A DNA stretch of 64,000 bases from Ananas comosus (taxonomy: Eukaryota; Streptophyta; Magnoliopsida; Poales; Bromeliaceae). This document shows positions 45,901-57,400 of this stretch, in pieces. Below the pieces are notes generated by a model. The model was not told where the DNA came from. It did no database searches and saw only the letters and a program-made list of their open reading frames with translations. The stretch spans positions 7,734,568 through 7,798,567 of the forward strand of contig NC_033639.1 in the NCBI RefSeq assembly GCF_001540865.1. The letters run 5' to 3'. Position 1 is the stretch's first letter. Every line of letters starts with the position of its first letter. The position numbers and the translations under genes are program-made.

Positions 45901-47880
45901 CCAAAAGTCAAAACACATAGCACCTCCTAATGCTGACTTCTGATAGCGATACGATAGCGGTCTCACCTCCCATACTAATCAAATACAAATAGAATAGGGG
46001 TGGAGGGGCAATTTCAGTGATACCTCTCCCAAAGTTTATAATATCATGGATACGCCTATAACGTTTAAAAATATCATATATGCCCTATAAATATAACAAC
46101 AGTATCCACCAATATCCCTAACCGTTAGTTATATTACCTTCTACCATAGTTGTTAAATGGTTAAAGATGGGATTAAGAACTTTAAAATGACCTATTTATT
46201 ACCCCTGCAACTATGCTCTTTAATAAAAATGAGTGGTGCTACTGGACAACCGCACTTAGGGTTGTACACTCCTACAACCAGCACTTACTTCGGCTCCAAT
46301 TATCTTCCCATTAAAAAAAACACTTATCTGTGCTTGGCCCAATACCCCACACCCCACCAGTCCGATCCACAAAAGGTGTAGGATGTACCACCTTCAACCG
46401 GAGTCTCATCTAGACCTGTTTCCAATAAAATGTATGGAGACCCCTCAACTATTTCCGTTTTGAAACGGCTCCCTCACACTTTTTATTTTTAATTAACATC
46501 CGATTAACTTTTAGCTTTTTTAGCAAAATTAACTAAATTTTAGTGTTATGAATAAATAAAATTTTATCAAGGTTTTATGGATTTCACCAAAATCTAGTGG
46601 CTCCATTTCTATTTTAACTATGTAAAAAATTAAATAAAAATAAATGTTGCTAGCGATTTTTCGATCCTTTCTTTCAATCCTTGGAGCTTAAATTATTCCA
46701 ATAATTTATCTACATTATAATGCATTAAACAACTGAAATATAATCATATTTACAGCTTTTTGAACAAACTCTCCTTTTTTTTTAAAATCGATAAAAAACC
46801 ATGCATATTGATATAGTTACGTGTTTATTTTTGATTAAATAGGAAAACAATAAAATCTATAATTTCATTCAAAATTACTATACTGATTAAGCAAGTGAAA
46901 TGCATACAGGTAACAAATTTTATCTGAACTTAAATTTTGAAGGGCCACAGCTCTAATGACAATGGCTGGAGTGGGATAGTTTCCAATTATAACGTACAAA
47001 GAAAATGACTCTCATCGTATTTCAAATTTAGTTATCAATTTGTGTCTATACCCAAATCGAACTGAAGCAAAACACCGAACAAAAACCAAAACAAAAATAA
47101 TATAAAAACCAATACTATATATAAAATACAATTTTTATATATCATTTAAAATTAATTAATATTTATATACTTAAATAGTCAATTAGATTTCACAAAATTA
47201 TCTTGACAATCACCTTTTATGTTTCTATTCATTGATCCAAGGAGCATAAAGCGGTACAAATGATATTTAAAATTTAACTCTATTTCAGATGATTTTAACG
47301 GATATTAAACTGTGAGGGCATTTGTGATAATTATTTAATATGTTGGAGAGTATTCGTGAAATTATCAATTTTAGAAAGGTATTTGATGAAATTAACAGAT
47401 TCTAGAAGGGCATCTATAAAACTATCAATAGTTAAGAGGCAGTGCAGTGCAAGGGTAGAAATGATTTACACCATTATTCCGTTAGATTTAGAAGGGCATT
47501 CATGATATTTAGAATTTTGGAGGGCTATTGATGAATTTCAGTCTCCTATAGGGGACTCTATGAATTTTTTCGCCTTCTATATCCCTGTTCAGAAAGAGGT
47601 GAGTAGAGAGAGAGAGAGAGAGGGGGGGGCGGGGGTGTGGGATTAGGAGTGACCGGAAGTGGAAGGAGGGGAGGGGCGGGGAGTCGAGGCGGAGCCAGAG
47701 GTTCTTGCCCTGCGGCGGCGGCGGAGGATGGTGCGGCCGAGGAGGGAGGGCGACTGACGCCGACGCCGACGCCGACGACACCTTGGGGTCGTCGGCCACG
47801 CAGCACCCCACGATCCTCCTCCCCACGCAGTGCCGCTCCAGCGCCCGCCGGGCCGCCTCCACCTCCGGTAGCTCCGGCAT
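38709..47880 (-). CDS. FPG1: Formamidopyrimidine-DNA glycosylase FPG1/MMH, ten exons
   Basis: This nuclear base-excision-repair enzyme removes formamidopyrimidines and abasic lesions. Exons in transcript order are 47654-47880, 44058-44109, 43911-43968, 42977-43045, 42736-42861, 42071-42121, 40789-40866, 40577-40676, 39782-39816 and 38709-39014. All later junctions agree in phase. The start is the ATG giving MPELPEVEAARR, with the catalytic proline and glutamate directly after Met. GKNLW carries the conserved lysine, and ISGIGNWLADEVLYQ is the helix-two-turn-helix region. GKKIEFITAGGR and TTAYVPELQ form the zincless finger region. A lysine/arginine-rich tail follows. Exon 8 ends with GKVNG, as in the MMH-1 splice form. 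Exon 1 is odd: between DDPKV and GKNLW the conserved block (SLLGRTIL) is in another frame, and its end leaves one base too many for exon 2. The total of 1102 bases is one more than a multiple of three (about 366 residues otherwise). Confidence 0.92.
39082..39765. mobile_element. MITE in FPG1 intron 9
   Basis: The left end 'actttttttcaaaacgacc' is followed by 'ctataaaatttt'; the right end is its inverse, 'aaaattttaaagagttattttg' then 'taaaaaaagtc'. Inside are repeated 'ggtgaatcgtttacc' and 'cggtgaatgattcaccg' words (about 39205-39255 and 39580-39650), linking it to the palindrome-rich repeats at 37895 and 47985. Confidence 0.65.
41247..41724. mobile_element. hAT-type MITE in FPG1 intron 6
   Basis: It starts TAGGGATGTCAATGGG and ends CGTTGACATCCCTA, an inverted pair typical of hAT MITEs. 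The flanks 'ctactacc' and 'gcactacc' resemble an 8-bp target duplication with two mismatches. The right part holds a (GGGTTC)n-like tract (about 41567-41690), which is part of the element and not a telomeric repeat. Confidence 0.8.
44110..47653 (-). other. FPG1 intron 1 (3.5 kb) and its contents
   Basis: The longest FPG1 intron. On the minus strand it contains 'TGGTATCAGAGC' (44713-44724) and a variant about 116 bp away (44829-44840), suggesting a decayed TRIM-like element. A C-rich stretch lies at 45690-45710, and several AT-rich parts follow. Short open frames at 45250-45930 on both strands look random. No second gene is recognisable. Confidence 0.5.
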
Positions 47881-47984
47881 CACCCTGGGAAAATATTCGG
47901 TCGGTTCCCACGGTCTTTAGTGCGGCGGCAGTACAACACGAAAAAATTGAGTGGAAGCGCTTCAAACGAGGGCTTTTTAGATAA

Positions 47985-48290
47985 CATTTTATTTTAAAAT
48001 ATATCTCTTAAATTTTATTTACAAATATGGTCCTATAAAACAGTGAATCAAAAAACGTGAATCATTCACGCGTTTTAAAAGCGGTAAATTATTTACCGCT
48101 TTTTTTTTTTATATTTCTATGATGGTAAAAGCGATGAATGGTTCACCAATTTTTATTCTTTTTCTATTCATAAAAAGGAGTAATAAATGCTGAAAATCAT
48201 TCACTGTATTTAGAGATATATTTTTATAATTATTTTTAAAAAATATTTTATATATTAATAAAAATTGATAGAATTATTTATAAAAAAAAA
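47985..48290. repeat. Palindrome-rich repeat, copy 2
   Basis: It shares 'aatatggtcctataaaa', 'gtgaatcattcac' variants and the AT-rich tail 'gatagaattatttataaaa' with 37895-38195. It contains 'gcggtaaattatttaccgc' (about 48080-48098), a palindrome of the same type. It lies about 105 bp upstream of the FPG1 start codon, in the FPG1/FCA spacer. Confidence 0.65.
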
Positions 48291-48657
48291 TTCCTTCAAC
48301 GACGCCTCCTTGGAGAGAGAGATTCTACAATATTTTCTATTAACACAACATTATTCATTATAGAGTTAGGTTATTATATTTTTATAGAAATAATTGCCTA
48401 CATACCTCTCAAAACTTTTAAAATATCTTATTTATTTTTATTTTTTTCTTTTCAATATATCCTGCATATGATCCTCTATAGTTACCACCCATTAAATTAA
48501 CTTAGATTAAACGTGAGTTAAATATCTATCACAGTTAAAAAAAAACTAAAATACCACTTTTATCCTTAACTTAAGGGCAAATAAAAAATATTGGTGATGG
48601 TAGAATGGTATATTTGAAAAGGCCAAAAAGCAAAATACTTTTTATGCCCTTAACTTA
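48291..48657. other. AT-rich spacer between FPG1 and FCA
   Basis: No gene or element ends recognised in this part of the 3.5-kb divergent spacer. Confidence 0.5.
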
Positions 48658-48887
48658 GGCTTCGTTTGGGATTGCGCGGAGCTTGCGTTATGTGCGGTAA
48701 GAAAGTACGTTGAAAAATGCTCTATTAGTTTCTGTACGTAATATTATATTCCGCATATCGCGATGAGTCCGTTACAATATATTTTCTACGGTCCCACCGG
48801 AGAACGCAGAAGCATATCTCTATATGCTTTTTCCTCAATTTCATTTTATCTAATAGCATTAGATATGCCTCGATACCAAACTAATCC
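48658..48887. mobile_element. Tourist-like MITE, 230 bp
   Basis: The ends GGCTTCGTTTGGGATTG and CGATACCAAACTAATCC are inverted relatives, flanked on both sides by TTA (48655-48657 and 48888-48890), the PIF/Harbinger target-site preference. It is non-coding. Confidence 0.75.
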
Positions 48888-49024
48888 TTAAGGGCAGGAG
48901 TATATTTGAAAGGGTAAAATAGTAATTTCATAGAGATAACAGAGTTCACTGTATGATAGGTTGGAATGTAAAAATGATATTTTCAATATTAGCCTTTTAA
49001 GAGGGATAAATCAGAAAGTTAGAG

Positions 49025-49220
49025 TTTCATAAGTATAGTTTTCTTTATAAATTTTCGATTGTTAGATCTACCTGTTTGACCATTTCCATCTATTAAATCA
49101 TACTATTCAATCAACCACCCACTTAACCCTGTGAGACTGCTATCATCCTAACCGCACATTATTTCATCCAACGACCAAAAAATTATAAGTACAAACAGAT
49201 CTATACTCATAAAGGTATAG
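49025..49220. mobile_element. Short MITE, family B, in the FPG1/FCA spacer
   Basis: It carries the ends 'cataagtatag' and 'tactcataaaggtatagtag' and the core 'atcaaccacccacttaaccc'. The core matches, in reverse orientation, the FCA intron elements at 61478-61730 and the family A elements, but its ends are those of family B (actcataagagtatagtag). Confidence 0.65.
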
Positions 49221-51122
49221 TAGCTTTACTCTTTATCTATTAACAGCAAATCATATCTTTTCTTTTGAATAAAAAGTATAATAAAAATATTTTTTATTAA
49301 TCATGATGGGACAGGTGATCCAAAAAGACCAATCTGATTGATTAGTGACGTCACATCCCCTTGTTGGGAGCCATTGATTTGTTATCATGCGATTATTTTG
49401 GCCGCAATACTAACCGTAATACTTGAAGGTATTGTTTAATTCAGGAATAAGCATAAATTGCTTATTCTTGAGATACCTGCACTTTCAAAAATAAGAAACA
49501 AAACTATTTTAGTGTTTGGATGGTTAAATTAGAACAGAGAGAATAAGAATAATTATAATTTTAATTAAATTTTTTATCTAATTAATTAGTTCGATTATTA
49601 GTTAAATTAATTTAATTAGTCAAACTATTAATTAGTTTATAAATATTAATTATTAGATAAACACATTAAATAATTAGTTTTTAATGAGCTAATTAACCAT
49701 AACTAATAAATTAATTAATTACTTAACTATGTAAGTAATAGTTAATAACTTAAATATATTAGTTAGATTAATTAATAGGTTAATTCAATAATTAAAATTG
49801 TAATTAAGCTTGTTCCTGTTTTGAGAAATGGGAATAAGCTTGTTCTAGGAGGAAGGATGGAATAGCTAAATGAGAACAAGCTTTTTCCGAAGAGGACGAT
49901 GGAACAGCTGTTCCACCCCTATTCCCCTTTATTCCTAATAATGGTGAATTACAATTTCTCTACATCAAAAATAATGTTTAGACACAACCAAAAAATGTAA
50001 TTTTAAACAAAAATAAGCGTATCTTCCTAATAACTTTTTAAATGGATTTTTTTTTCCTTTACTAATGAATGATTTCACTACCACATATTATACTATTATA
50101 AAATAATAGAAATTCATATTGATTCATATTGAAAAGCTGCATAAAATCAAACAAAGTTGTAGCGCTATATACTATATTCAACAAAATAAGATACACTTAA
50201 TTATAATTATTACATTTTCAACTGCATGTATCTCGAATTGTACTGTATTTACAATTACCTGAAACCAAATGGTCCCTTAGCTCAAAGAGTTGATACAACC
50301 TTTTTACTTTTAGAAAAGACTTTCCACTTTCATGATTCTAATATTTCAAAATAAGTTTCCGGGTGGGAAATATTTTTATACTAATAGATGTGGATTTATG
50401 AACATAATATTGTGATGTGATAATTGCATATGGTTTGTATATGTATGCGGTTGTATCTTGTACTTGTGCGATGCCTAGCAAATACAGAGGAGACTCTGTC
50501 CGCGTAAACAGTGGGTTTCCTATATTTGTGGCGTGTCGAGCATTCCCTGAGGTCAAGAATAAAAAAAAAAAAAAAAATTGGACACTTCCGCATCAATTCT
50601 TAACTTAAAAGGGACTTCGGGGCGTAACAAATTAAAGTTTTAGTTACGAGCAATATTACTAGCACTCTCCAAAGTGAAATATACATCTCACATCCTTCTC
50701 ATCTAAGAGACTAAGATCCATCATTCTCTACTTGTCACATTAAATATATTTTTTTAACCAACAGTCATCTAGATTTTTATAAACTCTAGAATAAGGGGTG
50801 CGATATCTTTAACCCTTTTGAGGTATACAAGTAAAATTTTCTTTTAGTTACAAAAATTGATAACATAAGTGAGTTTATGCAGACCAAAAAAAACTATGGG
50901 TGTAAAATTTATATTTCCGAATAGAGTGTATGAGTTATATTACTTAGCTCTTAATTTTAAGGATGTAAGATTTACATTGTAAGAGTGTACAAGTAACATT
51001 TTCAAAATTTAAACCACAAAATGGTGAAGTGAAAATTTTTGTTTTTTGTTTTTTTTTTTTTTACTCTTAATTGGGCAAAGAAAAAGCACTTTTAACTTTT
51101 AAGCTGTTGGAGCGAAAAGCTG
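49221..51122. other. AT-rich spacer upstream of FCA, possible MITE at 49435-49990
   Basis: The part 49435-49990 has an AT-rich core of 'ttaattaa' words flanked by 'aggaataagcataaattgc' and 'gaataagcttgttctagg' type sequences, suggesting a degraded MITE with unclear ends. The remainder is AT-rich with an A run near 50562-50577 and a T run near 51043-51061. No gene is recognised. Confidence 0.4.
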
Positions 51123-51404
51123 TTGCCTGTTTCCTTCCCCGCATCCGATCCCAGCTCCGCCGCCAAAAAGGCTAAAACCAAACCGAGCGCTCTCTTTCTC
51201 TCTCTCTCTCTCTCTCTCGTGCTCTCAAAAACCCTTTTCCTTTTCCTCTCCCACCTCCTCCTCCGCCTGTTCGAAACCCCTCCTCCTCCTCCTCCTCCTC
51301 CTCCTCCTCATATACGAAGGGGATCTCCACGGAGTTCGACCCCGCTCCACCCTCCTCTAGTAGGGCTCGGCCGCGGCGGACGAAACCCTAGCTCTCCCCT
51401 CCCT
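51123..51404 (+). promoter_or_regulatory. FCA 5' leader with (CT)n and (CTC)n tracts
   Basis: Pyrimidine-rich sequence directly before the FCA start codon, with (CT)n at about 51192-51219 and (CTC)n at about 51278-51309. The frame is open upstream of the ATG without a stop back to 51123. The chosen start is supported by the conserved MDRHRGDR beginning. Arabidopsis FCA uses a non-AUG start further upstream, so upstream initiation deserves a check here as well. Confidence 0.5.
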
Positions 51405-54400
51405 ATGGATCGCCACCGCGGAGACCGCGCCGGCGACGGGCCGAGGCACTCCAAGGCGCCGTCCCGGTGGTCCTCATCCGGGAGCCCCACTAACCAGAGC
51501 CACCGGTACCCCCGCGGCGGCGGTGGCGGCGGAGGCAACGGAGGTGGAGTAGGCGAGGGTTTCTCCTCCTCCGGCCCCGGCGGCGGAGGCGGTGGAGGGC
51601 GGTACCATCCGTATCGGGGTCCGCAGGAGTACCCTCCCCCCGGCGGCGGCGGTGGAAGGTTCCGCGGCGGCGGCGGCGGCGGCGGCGGGCCCGGGGCAAG
51701 TCCGGGCGGCTTCGGTGCCCCCCCCATGCAGATGCCTGGTGCCAGGCATGGGTTTTCCGGTAGAGGGGGTTCTCCAGGTAGGTTGCTTTTCTTCTTTTTA
51801 TTTGTTTAAATCTTTTATGATGTGATTTGATTTGAAACACTTAGGCTGATTTTGAATGTCAATTAAAAAATAAAATGAGTAAATTTGTTGGATTTAAATG
51901 TTTATTTGTTGTAAAGTTCTCTCTTTTATGTCAAATTTCCATGAGGATTGCTTGTACTTTAACCAGTTAGCGTTAACATGGTCTCATGATTGGTTTGGAA
52001 TTTAATCAACCTTCTAGTTGTTATGCCAAAGCAAAGTGAGGCAAGAGAATGATTTAGTGTACAACCTCCAGGAGCCAACTTGGCTGTTAGAAACAATGTG
52101 CAATTATTTTGCATTGTAGCTCATTGTGATGTAGAAGAGACCTGCTAAGATTCCTCCAGATACGAAAAATGCCTAAGGAGAAAGATGATGCCTTTAATGT
52201 AGGGAAATTGTTTACGCAAGTCCAAGGAAGCATAGAAATATGTCATTACATTTTGTGTTTACAGGAAGAGAACTGTTCCATAGTTCTACAACTCGACAAT
52301 CATGACAGTAAGATGGTAGTGAAACATCTCCTTGCATAAAAATGCCAACTTGAGCTACTGTTGTGTGCAAAATTTAGTCGATAGTGTTATGGCAGGCTTT
52401 ATGTCGGTCCTTTTCTTGTAAAGGTATTTTAGAGATCTAGAATTATCAGATATATATTGAAGCTTTTTGAGTTCTTAAATTTCTCATTTTCCCTAACATC
52501 TTACAAGATAATTTGGTTTATGCCAAGGTACTTGTAACTTTGTAAGTGATATTGTTTCAACTTTTTATTGCGAAAAATTAAGTTTCGTGAGTATATTAAA
52601 ATGAATTAAACTTTATGTATGCTATTTAATCACTTGTAGAAACTTGTTTATGTGTTACGTTTGAGCCTTTAGTCCGTATAAGCATATTTTAACTGTTGTT
52701 GTTTGTCGTCGTTACTCATAATTGTGGATGTTTTGCACAATGTTCAGATCATAATGATGGGAGCCACTTCGTTAAACTTTTTATTGGTTCAGTTCCAAGA
52801 ACTGCAACTGAAGAAGAGGTGAGTAGTATCTTCTGTCTTCCCAAGTCCTTTTTCGTTTTCATCTTTACCTCAATTTTCTGTAGTGTTTATTTTCTCCCAT
52901 TGTTCTTCCTATCAATAGATTGTAGTGTTATAGGTTTTTTTTTTTTTTGCTCGAGAGTTCTTGCTGAAATTTGGATATGGTCGAGGGTCAGCATATAGCT
53001 TGTCTTTTTCATTAATGTGGAAACTAAAGAGAAACATGTAAGGACGACAACGGATGTGGTGATAAAATAGGCTTCCTAATCAGTGAATGCAGGTAAAGAA
53101 GTAAGTTCTTGATGACAAAATTCACTCAAGAATAGTCAAGCGTTCCCCTTATCTTACTAGGCAGTAGGCACCGGATCTTAATGGGCAGTGTATGTTCCAT
53201 TATCTTGACGACATTCGCTGATTCCTTGTGGTAGCTTTCTTGAGATAATAATGTGAAAGTTCCCCCCCATGCCATCAGCTATTACTTTTATGATCTAAAT
53301 GCTTGGGTTTACTAAGGTTTGCATGTGCTGACTATCTGAAGTCTGAAAGTAACTATATGTTCAATAATCCATTTGCTCGTTTGGCACCTAATTATCTCAA
53401 GAAAAATCTGTAAGAGTTTATGGTACGAAACTCAATCCTTGTATAGCTCTCATGGGTCTTATTCCTGAGTTTACATATAAATGCAAACACAAGCTTGAGA
53501 GTTCATTTAAACTTAGAATGTCCACAAAAGACAATTGGGAGTCAACATGGAAAATGATAATTATGCAGCTTCAATATCCTGAGACAACTAGGTTTGTTTA
53601 AGCTGAAAAGCTTCATGTTTGAAAGATATGACATGTTAACTTCAAAAATAAGAAATTGTAGATTGAAAGCGAGTTCGAATAACTTTGGAAAACTAATTGT
53701 ATTAGCATGCAAGAGAAATGTCAACTTGTGATTGAATCTGAAATTATTACCTGAAGGAGATTCAAGTTTTGAGAAGAAGAGGATGATTACTCACAGGGGA
53801 TTAGAGTATTTACTCCATGCGGACAAACTAGAAGTCCTTAAAAGGATTCATTTATTCTCCTTTCCCGTTATTTTGTTCTTCTTTACTGATTCATATCTGG
53901 TTATGATTGCTCTTCTTTAGTAAATTTTAGTCAAATGCCACAATTAGTTTATTAGAACAAAGCCATTACATATTTACTTGTCCAATTTTACTACAATTAT
54001 TGCTAGTGCCGAAGTTCATCTTCAACTAGATTTTTTTTTTTTTTAAGTACAAATCTGAATAGAAGTGTTTGTGCATACTTTGGACATTATGATAAAAACT
54101 TGCCAACTAACTTGAGTGGTAGCATTCTAACTTTAGTCGGTCTATAATCAAAATTGAGGCTGGTCATTTGAGGATGAACTTCTTATACTGAAAGGTATTA
54201 TCTTTATATTATTCTCTTTTTGTGCCTATAGGAATTTCAACGGGTTGGTTCTTAATTGCATTAGCCTAAATTGTAATAACTGTGGTATATAAAACAACTA
54301 TAAACAGCAGTTGGATCTACAGATTTGTTGGCAACTTCCTCTTATGCCAGCATATGCTTTGGTGTGGATCGTGAGGCCATTTTCAGAGACTTTGGTAGCC

Positions 54401-57400
54401 ACTTATAAAGTCTTTCATGAGACTTGTCAAATTAAAGTTGTGTTGCAGCTAACCATTATTGTTGGAAAAGGTTTGTGTGATGGATAAAATTATCGTAATG
54501 ATGATGACTAGGATGATCATGAGTTCAACATCAATGAAGGCTCTACAAAGGATATACAATCTAACATGATAGTGCTTCAAGTCCAACTATCTATACAAGA
54601 AGATATATATAATGATGACGACAAGGATGATCATGAGTTCAACATCAATGGAGGCTCTATAAAGGATATATAATTAACATGATAGTGCTTCGAGTGCAAC
54701 TATCTGTACAAGAAGATATATATGAGGGAGGGAGAGAGGGAGGGAGATGCATAGGATTTACTATGTGGTGGTGGTGGTACTATTATGGATCGAAGAGCTA
54801 ACAAATTGATAGTATAGAGAGAGAGCTTCATAATGATGACCAGAAGGATGATCATGATTTCAACATCAATGAAGGCTTTATAAAGGTTATACAATTAACA
54901 TGATAGTGCTTCGAGTGCAACTATCTGTACAAGAAGATATATATGAAGGAGGGAGAGAGGGAGGGATGGAGGGAGATGCATAGGATTTACTATGGTGGTG
55001 GTATAAATTTTAGAGAGAGAGAGAACTGAATCTCTTTCTCTCTCTCTATATATACATACACACACACACACATACATACATACATATATATGCCTGTTTG
55101 AATTTTGTAATATGTCAAATGATTGCTTTAAACATCTATTATTGTACGCTTGACCTTTTATTCATACTTTTTCAATCATTTCATTTAGCAATTGCAAAAT
55201 CCTGCTATTTTCTTATCTTGTTATTTTTTTAATAAGACCTTGAAGAAGTTCATTGATATCTATTGATTATGACCCAAGCTTTCTGTTCTCGGTTCTCATC
55301 TTGTTTATTGTGTGCTTGACTTATCACAGCAGATTTTATGGATTGTGTCATGTAATAAGTGCCACTAAAATATACTTTTCAGATTCGGCCCTTGTTTGAG
55401 GAACATGGTGATGTTATTGAAGTGGCTTTAATCAAAGATAAGAAGACCGGACAGCAACAAGGTATGTTATAAATGTTTTTCGTATTCCGTTGTGTCATCT
55501 ATTCTCTCTCTTTTCAGGTCAGTTGAGGGATGACAGGAGCTATAAGGTTACATCTCCTCTCATTAGGTTTTGGAACAATTGTCATCAGTTGTAGATTTTT
55601 CTTCCTGTTAATCCAGTGGAAGACCTGATCATGGAAAGGTTGAAAGTTGACTGATCGTAGCACTTAAATCAAGATCACTCTATTACTAGTCATTGCTGCT
55701 GGGCTTTCACCAGCATCAAGCAAGTTGATAACATTGGGTTAGATACATTAAGTTTTCTAGAATTCATATTTGATAGTGTTTGGTCCTCCGCATTAGCATG
55801 TGACTAAAAGCGGATATCATGTTTCTGCAAAATGCTGAACACTGGAGTAGAAACTTGATGAGATTGTTTATCTCATAATTACATCTTTATGGTCAAGAGA
55901 TTTCATTTCATTCTCTCAATGGCTTGAGATTTCATGATTGCTCTTGTTAATGTTGGATGATTTTGAATGGTCTTCAGTTCTTGATCTCACATGGTATGGC
56001 ACTTCCTTTTGCTGAACTGTATGTTCTTTGTATATCTGGATGCCAGTTTTCTATATGGATGTTTTAAGGCATTCCTTTGTTGAAAGGTTGGAAACCATTT
56101 GGATTACATGCTCATGCATGAGCTGCTCTCCCGTTGTGTTTCTACCCTTTACTGCCTTGTGTTTGCCTCTTCTTGGCGTAGTCATGGATATTTTGTGCGC
56201 AGTGAATGTGGTATTAATCTCGTTGGGTTTTGTGTGAATGGATTTGCGAGTCTGTGGTGTTTTACTTCATGGACTGGACGAGAATGGAGGACTTGCGTGC
56301 TTGATCCATTATCGAATTAATCTATAGATGATGTGTTTTCTGTGCTTATGTGGTGTTGGATGAGACTTCCATTTAAACGCTGTATTCATTATATAACTTT
56401 TTGTTGAATGTGGTGTCTGGTAAGTGCTAACATTTAAACCCTAGGTGCTAACATTTCCTATTCTCTGTGAGACATCTGAAAATGAGCCCATTCGTTTTAG
56501 TTGGTTTTTTGTTGCCCAAATCATATGCAGTTCAATAGAACTGTCATTAGCACTTGAACTTCTAATTGGGGTTGGTGTATGACGAATTTCTTAGTTGTAT
56601 AATACTTCAAGATAGTGACGGCATGATGTTACTCTATTGTGTCTTTCTTGTGTGATGTGGAAATGCTCTTTTTGGATGAGAATTCAATTTAAATGGCCGT
56701 ATTCAGTGCAGAACTTTTTGTTGAATGTTGTGTCTGGGAAGTGCTAACATTTCTTTTTCTTGGTTGAGACATCTGAAAATGAGCCCATTTGTTGGAGTTG
56801 AGATTTGTTGCCTAAATCATATGCAGTTCAACAGAACTGTAATTAGCACTTCTAATCTTGGTTGATGTATGACTAATTTCTTAGTTGTTTAACACTTAAA
56901 GATGGTGATGGCATGATGTTACTCTAATAGTGTTGGATATTTGTGTGATGTGGAAATGCTCAAATGTGTTACACATCTTTGACTTTCAACTTTAACTTTT
57001 CAGGCTTCTTTTAGTGAAAGGTGGGTAGTGATTAACTTGTGAATCTTCTGCTGTTTGATAATGGATGTCTTAGTTCAAGTTTAGATAATGTTATTGTGCT
57101 TACTTTTGTGAGAATTGAGAATGATATTGTGGATCATTCGTGTATCTTGGCGTGATGAAAATCTGCTGCTACCGACAACTGCAGTTGGTTATTATTTTCC
57201 GGGCATAAGCCAATGCTATTGTAGATCTGTTCCCAGTGTCTACATTTTCTTTTGACACTTCCATGTTGCATGTGAGCAATGTCTCTGTTTTGGACTGCGT
57301 TCTCTAATAAGTGGACACATCCTTGGTCTGCTGTTTTACAAGATTAAGTGCTCTGCTGTCCTCTTACTGGATGTGTTTGTAGTACATGTTTGCATTTTAA

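Noticed and set aside
51308..51840. Proline- and alanine-rich minus-strand frames
   Set aside because: They are antisense shadows of the glycine-rich first exon of FCA.
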